This document shows, piece after piece, positions 54,556 through 61,327 of a stretch of 64,000 nucleotides of DNA. The notes under the pieces were generated by a model that saw only the letters and a list, made by a program, of their open reading frames with translations, was not told where the DNA came from and did no database searches. How positions within the stretch are numbered: the stretch's first letter is position 1; each line of letters starts with the position of its first letter. Source of the stretch: JAAUUJ01 sp964392245 (GTDB lineage: Bacteria; Cyanobacteriota; Cyanobacteriia; Thermostichales; Thermostichaceae); contig CAYMOX010000012.1 of assembly GCA_964392245.1 (NCBI GenBank), positions 22,153 to 86,152 on the forward strand, written 5' to 3'. Position numbers and translations under genes: made by a program.

Positions 54556-55545
54556 ATGACTGCATCCTCCTGGACCCCAGAACCGATCCAGACCGTGAAT
54601 CAGCTGCTGGAACGGTATGCCGCTGGTGAACGTAAGTTTGATGGGGCCAACCTGCTGGAAGCCAATCTGGAAGGGGTGGATCTGCATGGATCGGAACTCT
54701 TAGCTGCCTACTTGAGCCGGGCCAACCTGCGGGGGGCCAACCTGCGCCAGAGCAACTTGTTCGGGGGCAATTTAGCAGGAGCCAATCTGAGTGAAGCGGA
54801 TCTGACTGGATCGGATCTGCGCAGCACGGATTTGGCAGGAGCACGGCTTTCCCTCTGTCGTATGGGGGAAGTGGATCTGACAGGCGCTAATCTCAGTGGA
54901 GCAGTGCTGGGGGGAGCCTGGCTGGGGGCTGCTAAACTCGTCGAAGCCCGTATGCGGGGTGCGGATCTGCGCAATGCCGTCCTGGAGAAAGCCAACCTCT
55001 TTGGGGCCAATCTCTGGGAAACCAACCTCAATGGAGCCAATCTACGGCAGGCCAATCTGGTGGAAACGCGCCTGAGTGGAGCTCAGATGGAGCACAGCCG
55101 TCTGGAAGGCGCGGATCTGAGTAATGCCAAACTCTGGGGAGCCAAGCTACGGGAGGTCAATCTCACTGGCAGCAATTTGCGCGGTGCCTTTCTGAGTGGA
55201 GCCAATCTCTGGTCTGCGGTGATCAAGGAGGCCGATCTCAGTTTTGCCGAGATCAAGGAAGCGGATCTGATGGGGGCGGATCTGACCAATGCCAACCTCA
55301 ACGGTGTGAGTCTGAAGGGCAGTGACCTGAGCGGTGCCGATCTGCGGCAGGCCAACTTAACCGGAGCTAATCTGGGAGGGGTCGGCCTAAGTGGAGCTAA
55401 CCTGCGGGGCTGTAACCTCTCAGGAGCCAATCTTTTGGGGGCCAGTGTGGTAGGCGCAGAACTGCGGGGAGCTCGTTACACCATCAGCACCCGGCTACCA
55501 GAGGGACTGGATCCAGCCAGCATGGGCATGATCCTGGTGAAGTAG
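54556..55545 (+). CDS. pentapeptide-repeat protein
   Basis: 329 residues, almost all tandem A(D/N)LXX pentapeptides (for example ANLRGANLRQSNLFGGNLAG near 56). These fold as a right-handed square beta-helix. A short N-terminal leader (TVNQLLERYAAGERKFDGAN) and a C-terminal cap (YTISTRLPEGLDP) match other cyanobacterial members. Known relatives include DNA mimics (MfpA, Qnr), but most cyanobacterial ones have unknown roles. No signal peptide, so cytoplasmic. Confidence 0.92.
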   Translation: MTASSWTPEPIQTVNQLLERYAAGERKFDGANLLEANLEGVDLHGSELLAAYLSRANLRGANLRQSNLFGGNLAGANLSEADLTGSDLRSTDLAGARLSLCRMGEVDLTGANLSGAVLGGAWLGAAKLVEARMRGADLRNAVLEKANLFGANLWETNLNGANLRQANLVETRLSGAQMEHSRLEGADLSNAKLWGAKLREVNLTGSNLRGAFLSGANLWSAVIKEADLSFAEIKEADLMGADLTNANLNGVSLKGSDLSGADLRQANLTGANLGGVGLSGANLRGCNLSGANLLGASVVGAELRGARYTISTRLPEGLDPASMGMILVK

Positions 55546-55552
55546 AGCAGGG

Positions 55553-56194
55553 TTAACTCAACACAATATCTTCAGCCGGGCGCTGGGCCAGCCGTTTCAG
55601 GTTCTGGTAACGCAACACATCCAGGAACTCATTGCCAGAACGCCCCTCCAGACGAGCTTCCACATGGAGAGCCTGTCCCAGAGCTTCCACCGCCTGCAGG
55701 CGTGGCATTCCGCGTAACACCAATCGATCGACCGCGTAGGCATCCGCTGCTAGTAATCGCCGATCATTCGTCTGATCGCGGCGCAACTGCCAGAGGGCTA
55801 GACCACTTAACCCTCCCGAAACGGTGATCCCCACCGGATCCTGTTGCAGGGCCTCAAACACCAGGCTCAGACCTCCTAGGGCTGAAACCGCAAGGTAAAA
55901 ATCCAGTTGCCGGGAGACGGCACGACCGTAGTAGCCTACCTTGTGGAGAAACAGGCTGGCCCGTTGATTGGGGGTAAATTGCTTCCATTCATAGGGCTTA
56001 ATAAAAATGCGCATCTTCTGCCGCCAGAGGAAAGGCCGTTGTCCCCGGATCACCTGCAGCTGCCGCTCTGGGGCCGCACTGATTTCCACAGAGGAGCGTT
56101 GACTGGCGGGTAAAAGATCCAAAAGCCGCTCCACCTCGGCAAGATCCAGCTGGGGCTCTTCATAAAAAGAATTCGAGCGATAATCCGCATTCAT
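55553..56194 (-). CDS. DUF3318-like conserved cyanobacterial membrane protein
   Basis: 213 residues. Two or three hydrophobic segments in the middle (LDFYLAVSALGGLSLVFEAL, VGITVSGGLSGLALW). LAEVERLLDLLPASQRSSVE at the N-terminus and LAADAYAVDRLVLRGMPRLQ later look like family signatures. It resembles DUF3318 proteins. Role unknown. Its start overlaps the pdxJ stop by 4 nt, so it is probably translated from the same mRNA. Confidence 0.7.
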   Translation of the reverse strand: MNADYRSNSFYEEPQLDLAEVERLLDLLPASQRSSVEISAAPERQLQVIRGQRPFLWRQKMRIFIKPYEWKQFTPNQRASLFLHKVGYYGRAVSRQLDFYLAVSALGGLSLVFEALQQDPVGITVSGGLSGLALWQLRRDQTNDRRLLAADAYAVDRLVLRGMPRLQAVEALGQALHVEARLEGRSGNEFLDVLRYQNLKRLAQRPAEDIVLS

Positions 56195-56922
56195 TGTGGG
56201 TATCCCCCCAACCCCATCGCCTGTTTCATCTCCCGCACGGCCCGCTCCATCCCCACTAGCAGGGCCCGACTAACGATACTGTGACCAATATTAAGCTCTT
56301 CCATCCCTGAGATGGCGGCAACCGCAGCAACATTCCAGTACGTTAACCCATGACCTGCATTTACCCTTAATCCTAACTTTTGGGCTTGCTGGGTTGTGTC
56401 TCGTAGCTGCTGCAATTCCTGCTCCCGCGCCGGTTCTGATCGAGCCTCGGCATAGCGTCCAGTATGCAATTCGATCCAGTGGGCATGGGTAGAAGCTGCG
56501 GCTGTGATCTGGTTTGGATCAGGATCAATAAACAAACTGACCGGAATATCCGCTTTCTGCAATTGGGTCACCACTTCTGCCAGGCGAGACTGCTGTCCGA
56601 CCACATTCAGCCCCCCTTCCGTGGTCACTTCCTCCCGTCGTTCCGGCACCAGGGTGACATAATCAGGTTGGATCTCCAGAGCCATACGAACCATCTCTTC
56701 AGTGGCAGCCATTTCTAAATTCAAGTGAGTACGTACCGTCTGCCGCAGCAGTTTAACATCCCGGTCCTGAATATGACGGCGATCCTCGCGCAGATGAACC
56801 GTAATGCCATCCGCCCCTCCCAATTCTGCCAACACTGCCGCGGCCACCGGATCGGGTTCTACGGTTCGTCGTGCCTGCCGTACCGTTGCCACATGATCAA
56901 TATTTACACCTAAGCTCAACAA
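56191..56922 (-). CDS. pdxJ: pyridoxine 5'-phosphate synthase
   Basis: 243 residues from TTG-56922. Condenses deoxyxylulose 5-phosphate with 3-amino-1-hydroxyacetone phosphate in de novo vitamin B6 synthesis. LGVNIDHVATVRQAR near the start, GITVHLREDRRHI, DYVTLVPERREEVTTEGGLN and RVNAGHGLTYWN are the substrate and active-site motifs. No ATG is available. TTG-56922 has GGAG 9 nt upstream, while the longer TTG-56937 has none, so the shorter start is chosen. Confidence 0.93.
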   Translation of the reverse strand: MLSLGVNIDHVATVRQARRTVEPDPVAAAVLAELGGADGITVHLREDRRHIQDRDVKLLRQTVRTHLNLEMAATEEMVRMALEIQPDYVTLVPERREEVTTEGGLNVVGQQSRLAEVVTQLQKADIPVSLFIDPDPNQITAAASTHAHWIELHTGRYAEARSEPAREQELQQLRDTTQQAQKLGLRVNAGHGLTYWNVAAVAAISGMEELNIGHSIVSRALLVGMERAVREMKQAMGLGGYPQ

Positions 56923-57034
56923 GGTCCTGCTCTCCAAGTATCCAGATTCCCACTCTAATCAATTGCTCTTCCGTTGAGGGAAGGAGGAAGCAGAGTAGGA
57001 TCGCTGCAAGTGTTTCTCCATTTTCACCTATTCC

Positions 57035-57496
57035 ATGTCTCAACTCCTCAGGTTGTTCAGAACCGGATTGTCGCTGCTCTTCCGCCGTCCACTGGTAGGG
57101 GTCAATCTGATCCCACTCATCGGGGAGGAGCAGGTGATCCTGGTACAGCGGCGGGATACCGGGCAGTGGGCTTTACCTGGCGGACTGGTGGACTGGGGGG
57201 AAACCATTGAGATAGCGCTGCGACGGGAACTCAAGGAAGAAACAGGGCTGATCCTGGTCAGGATCGAGAAACTGCTAGGGGTTTACTCCCATCCCCAACG
57301 CGATCCCCGCATGCATTCGGTGTGTATCACAGTGGTCGCCCAGGTGGAGGGGGTGATTGCAGTTCAGGATCAGGGAGAAATTATCCAGGCAGCAATGTTT
57401 GGCCTGCAGGAGGCGGCTGCTCTAGATCTGGCCCATGATCACAATCAGCAGTTGCAGGACTATCTGGATCAAACTGAGAGCGCTCACCTACGCTAA
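57035..57496 (+). CDS. NUDIX hydrolase
   Basis: 153 residues. The Nudix box GGLVDWGETIEIALRRELKE, continuing to ETGL, is complete, with catalytic glutamates in place. The protein hydrolyses a nucleoside-diphosphate-linked substrate, identity unknown. Single gene, divergent from pdxJ. Confidence 0.88.
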   Translation: MSQLLRLFRTGLSLLFRRPLVGVNLIPLIGEEQVILVQRRDTGQWALPGGLVDWGETIEIALRRELKEETGLILVRIEKLLGVYSHPQRDPRMHSVCITVVAQVEGVIAVQDQGEIIQAAMFGLQEAAALDLAHDHNQQLQDYLDQTESAHLR

Positions 57497-57696
57497 TGGC
57501 TGCTGCCCACGGTGACCGATTACGCTCACAAACATACTTATTAATGTGCTAGGCTTACCACTCGAGCTAGTCTGGCGACCAGTGAGTTAACTTATTATAT
57601 CTTATCAACTCATCCTGCTAAGATGCGCTTACAAGAGCCGATCCTTTGAATGAGACAAGATATCATCTTATTTAAACAAATTAATAAGGTATTGAA

Positions 57697-58137
57697 ATGA
57701 TTCTTCGAGCAATAACGATGGAGCTGATGGCGAGCCCTGAAATTCAAGACGTTGATTTTCTAAAGGACCTATGCTCATCAACCATCACCATGTATTCCCA
57801 ATCGCCGCCACCCTTGCCATGGGTGGGCTATTTGGCCGAAGAACATGGCGTTATTGTGGGTACATGTGCCTATAAGACCCCACCTATCTCTGGTGAAGTG
57901 GAGATCGCATATTTCACTTTCCCAGAACATGAAGGGAAAGGGGTAGCAACCAGGATGTTGCAAAGCCTGATCGACCTTGCCATCGAGCATGGTGTGGCGA
58001 GTATCAGAGCCCAGACGTTACCAAAGCAAAATGCGTCTACTCACATACTTGAAAAACTGGGCTTTGAGTTTTCAGGTTCAGTGATTCATTTAGAGGATGG
58101 TGAGGTATGGGAGTGGCGTAGATCAGGAAGGGTATAA
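57697..58137 (+). CDS. GNAT-family N-acetyltransferase
   Basis: 146 residues. GNAT motif A is VEIAYFTFPEHEGKGVATRM near 67, and LGFEFSGSVIHLEDGEVWEW near the end is the usual last strand pair. Substrate unknown. It is the first of three small AT-richer genes that stand apart from the core. Confidence 0.8.
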   Translation: MILRAITMELMASPEIQDVDFLKDLCSSTITMYSQSPPPLPWVGYLAEEHGVIVGTCAYKTPPISGEVEIAYFTFPEHEGKGVATRMLQSLIDLAIEHGVASIRAQTLPKQNASTHILEKLGFEFSGSVIHLEDGEVWEWRRSGRV

Positions 58138-58324
58138 CGTGGGGCAATTGAGGAGGTGGACTGTAAAATCTCGGCTGTATGCGGTTGAGGTCTAACTTTT
58201 TAAAGTGGATTGCCAGGGAATAATCTGAAAATGGCTTTCTGGCTTTCAGGATGAGATTGACCTAAGCCTATCAATGGAAAAATCGGGCAGGTCCCCCATT
58301 AAAAGTTGAGGTTGATTAAGAGCT

Positions 58325-58729
58325 ATGCGTATGTATCTAACTCACTGCTCCAAAGAAAAAGAGCCGACTCTTCAAGGAACTGGTATTGCAGTCACCCCTG
58401 ATAAGCTATACACAAATTATGATATTCAGAAGTTCATGAAAAAGTGTCAAGAAATGAATGTATGTTGGGCTGTTCTATCCGATCTTTATGGAGTATATCT
58501 ATCAGATGATCGTCACGTCTGGTATGAAAAGAGTCCTGATACTGTTACACCACAAGAAGAGGAGAGTATCATCGATGATTTTAACAATAAGTTAGATTCT
58601 TATGATGAGATCTACTTTTTTGTCAGGCCAGAATCCTTTCACCCTTTTTACGAAAGGATTTTAAAAAAATCAGCGTTAGCGGACAAAGTCAAACTTTTCG
58701 ATAACATCAAGGAAGTTGTAGAAGCTTGA
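58325..58729 (+). CDS. DUF6884-like protein
   Basis: 134 residues. Starts with YLTHCSKEK, and a WAVLSDLYGVYLSDD segment near 48-63 resembles proteins of the DUF6884 / YaaA-like group, which carry a C.K start and an SA.YGL-type motif. Function unknown; some relatives lie in DNA-modification islands. Clearly AT-rich, suggesting recent arrival. Confidence 0.55.
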   Translation: MRMYLTHCSKEKEPTLQGTGIAVTPDKLYTNYDIQKFMKKCQEMNVCWAVLSDLYGVYLSDDRHVWYEKSPDTVTPQEEESIIDDFNNKLDSYDEIYFFVRPESFHPFYERILKKSALADKVKLFDNIKEVVEA

Positions 58730-58832
58730 GAGAAAATGAGTTGAGCAGCATAACAATCCGGCTGGAGTAGACTGAAGGGAGATCTCGATAGAGAATACAG
58801 CGTTTCCCAGTTATCTGTGAGAGGCTCAAGCG

Positions 58833-59369
58833 ATGAAGAAAGTAGAAGTTGTCCCACATGATCTAAAGTGGCGAGATTTATTTGATGTCGAATCTAAGTC
58901 TGTCACCGATGCGCTGGGCAAAAATGTTGTTGCTGTCCATCATATTGGCAGCACAGCTATTCCTAATATCTATGCAAAGCCTGTCATTGACCTGTTAGTT
59001 GAAGTTAAAGACATTATTCAAGTAGATGGACAACATTCAGCAATGGAGTCACTCGGTTATAAAGTGATGGGTGAGTTTGGTATTCCTGGTCGTCGATTTT
59101 TCCGTAAAGACAACCATGAAGGTGTCAGGACACATCATATTCATATCTTTGAGATCGCTTCAGCACAGGTAGAACGTCACCTAGCATTTCGAGATTATAT
59201 GCTCGCCCATCCTGAAGATGCACAGAAATACAGTGAGCTAAAGCGCGAGTTGGCAAGAAGATACCCACAAAACATAGACAAATATATGGATGGCAAAGAT
59301 GGATTTATCAGAGAAATGGATAAGAAGGCAGCACAGTGGCGCACACTACGAGGTCAGCAGTCGGTATAA
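58833..59369 (+). CDS. GrpB-family (UPF0157) nucleotidyltransferase-fold protein
   Basis: 178 residues. VAVHHIGSTAIPNIYAKPVI near 34-53, then DLLVEV, is the GrpB/UPF0157 signature in a nucleotidyltransferase-like fold. HHIHIFEIASAQVERHLAFR near 97 and the KYSELKRELARRYP tail are typical. Role uncertain. No terminator or partner gene seen. Confidence 0.85.
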   Translation: MKKVEVVPHDLKWRDLFDVESKSVTDALGKNVVAVHHIGSTAIPNIYAKPVIDLLVEVKDIIQVDGQHSAMESLGYKVMGEFGIPGRRFFRKDNHEGVRTHHIHIFEIASAQVERHLAFRDYMLAHPEDAQKYSELKRELARRYPQNIDKYMDGKDGFIREMDKKAAQWRTLRGQQSV

Positions 59370-59448
59370 GGATTAGCGGGGCTAGATACTATTGGTAGCA
59401 GTACTATTGATCCAACGAGAAAGAAAGAGGAGCTAATCGATCACATCA

Positions 59449-59961
59449 CTAGATCCTCCACAGATAAAGCGAGTAGGTATTGATGACATCTGAGACTGTT
59501 GTGACAGCGGTGGGTTGCCAATCATCAAAGTCGAAAGAATGGGTGAGGATGCGGGCTCCCTGTCGCATTTCAGTCTGTAATTTCTGACGAAGCTTCATAT
59601 TGGTAGAGGGCAGAAGATAGAGAAAGACAACGGTGGCATGCCTCAGATCTAATGTCAGCAGATCCTGACAACGGAAGCTAACCAGATGACTCACCTTTGC
59701 CTCTTCAGCAGCCTGCGCGGCTTCACGGATCCGCTCTGGATCTATATCAACTCCCAACCCACGAGCTCCACAGGTGGTTGCGGCCTGGATTACCACCCGT
59801 CCATCCCCACAACCCAAATCGTAAACAAGATCATCAGAGGTCACCTGACCCAATTTGAGCAGCGCTGTGATCACGTCGGGAAGGGTACGCACGTAGGGGG
59901 CAAGACTCTCAGGCTGAGTGGGTTGTGGATACCCAAATCCTTTACTGGCTCGCTTCCCCAC
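59449..59961 (-). CDS. class I SAM-dependent methyltransferase
   Basis: 170 residues. SAM motif I is VYDLGCGDGRVVIQAA near 46, followed by GLGVDIDPERI. ATVVFLYLLPSTN near 107 is motif IV. Substrate not predictable. Relatives in cyanobacteria are often annotated only as methyltransferases. Minus strand, single gene. Confidence 0.78.
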   Translation of the reverse strand: MGKRASKGFGYPQPTQPESLAPYVRTLPDVITALLKLGQVTSDDLVYDLGCGDGRVVIQAATTCGARGLGVDIDPERIREAAQAAEEAKVSHLVSFRCQDLLTLDLRHATVVFLYLLPSTNMKLRQKLQTEMRQGARILTHSFDFDDWQPTAVTTVSDVINTYSLYLWRI

Positions 59962-60142
59962 AAAGACATCCCTAATTGCTACTAAGATCCACTGACTTGA
60001 TCGATAACTGCAGGAGTAGAATCTAACATATCACTGTGCATCTGTAATGCACTGCATTTTGGAGTTGGCAAGGAGCACTCAAGTTTGATATTGCCTATTG
60101 AGGGGAGTAGCAGAACTTGGAGCTGTCTCATCCTTAAGTGAT

Positions 60143-61084
60143 CTACTCTTGTAAACTCTCAATTTGCTCAGTAGTCAGACCCGTTGCCTCCTGGATCGCT
60201 GAGACGGCAATGCCCATACGCAAAAGATTACGAGCAACTTTCTCTTTTTCTTCCCGCCGCCCGATCTCGATTCCCTGTTGTTGACCGATCTCGATTCCCT
60301 GTTGTTGACCGATCTCGATCCCCTCTTCTCTGGCCAGTTCTTCGATACTGCTGATCAATGGCATCTTTGCCTCCGCTTCATATTGCTCTAGCTCTACCTT
60401 AAATTGTCGCTTAAGTTCAGGGGGTAAGGTCAAGATCCGATCGATTACCCTGAATAACCTGATCACATCTTCCCGACTGTATCCTCGTTCATAAAGCTGT
60501 CGGGTCAGGATCCATTTCCACTGTTTCCGCCTCTGGGCATCTGATTTCGTCGTTCTGGATCGCAGATGAGCCATGACCACAACGGCCATCAGGTTGTTAC
60601 TGGCCTCCAGCTCTAACCACCGATCCTCGAAATCCACCAATTTCACAATCGGAAATCTCAGACTCAGCTCACATCCCGCCAGGGTGTAGGTGTAGCGATC
60701 CGGTCTCCAGCTACTTCTCTCATCCCCTAGTACCGCCAGACTCACCACCCGCTTCTGATAAAAGTCAAAGATCCGGTAGTGGTAGACAAACATCCGCTGG
60801 GCAAATCCACTCTCTTCCTGAGATTGAACTTCGACATGGATCAAGATGAACGCTTCTTCCTCGTTGTTGAGCCAGGCTTTCACCAGTTTGTCAGCATAGC
60901 GGCGACCGATCTCCGCTTCAGGGATCAAGTCCTGAAACTCTTTGTCGAGGAACTCAACCGACCGATCCCAGTTGATGGCGGCATGAGCTTCTGGGAAAAG
61001 GAAGGCCAGGAAAGGCTCGAAATAGAGATCCAGAGCTTCTTTCCATGCGGTGTCAAGATCTGAGGGGGGGCTGGGATCTAGCAT
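60143..61084 (-). CDS. Rpn-family (transposase-like) nuclease
   Basis: 313 residues. Rpn/PDDEXK-type protein, numerous in cyanobacteria. SVEFLDKEFQDLIPEAEIGR near 43 and FILIHVEVQSQEESGFAQRM near 79 are the nuclease core (Asp/Glu and E.Q residues). The tail has two and a half copies of an 8-residue repeat GIEIGQQQ. Recombination-promoting nuclease activity is known for some Rpn proteins, but is untested here. Divergent from the third toxin with 243 nt between. Confidence 0.82.
   Translation of the reverse strand: MLDPSPPSDLDTAWKEALDLYFEPFLAFLFPEAHAAINWDRSVEFLDKEFQDLIPEAEIGRRYADKLVKAWLNNEEEAFILIHVEVQSQEESGFAQRMFVYHYRIFDFYQKRVVSLAVLGDERSSWRPDRYTYTLAGCELSLRFPIVKLVDFEDRWLELEASNNLMAVVVMAHLRSRTTKSDAQRRKQWKWILTRQLYERGYSREDVIRLFRVIDRILTLPPELKRQFKVELEQYEAEAKMPLISSIEELAREEGIEIGQQQGIEIGQQQGIEIGRREEKEKVARNLLRMGIAVSAIQEATGLTTEQIESLQE
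60262..60309 (-). repeat. 24-bp tandem repeat inside the Rpn gene
   Basis: Two identical 24-bp units, a multiple of three, followed by a partial third. They encode GIEIGQQQ on the minus strand. Typical variable linker of this family, expected to change in copy number without breaking the frame. Confidence 0.9.
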
Positions 61085-61327
61085 CAGGTAACCGAGAGGT
61101 CAAGTTCAATTGTAGTGAGAAACAAGTGAGATCCGGTTTCTGAACTGCGTGTCTCTCAACACCACGGAAACAATGATTACCTGGCCTAGTGAGATTTCTA
61201 CGGTTTTCGTACACCGTTGAAAGCCTTACATTGAGCACATTCAATTCTATTGAGTTATCACGGCTTTCATCGATAGGGATCTCTCTCCTGTCGTTGAATT
61301 GGTGTTGCAAAATGTTGAGGAGTGGCT

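Noticed and set aside
54708..55055. Leu/Arg/Ser/Pro-rich minus-strand frames at 54708-55055 and 55083-55430
   Set aside because: They are the complement of the pentapeptide repeats. The low-complexity product is a by-product of the repeat code.
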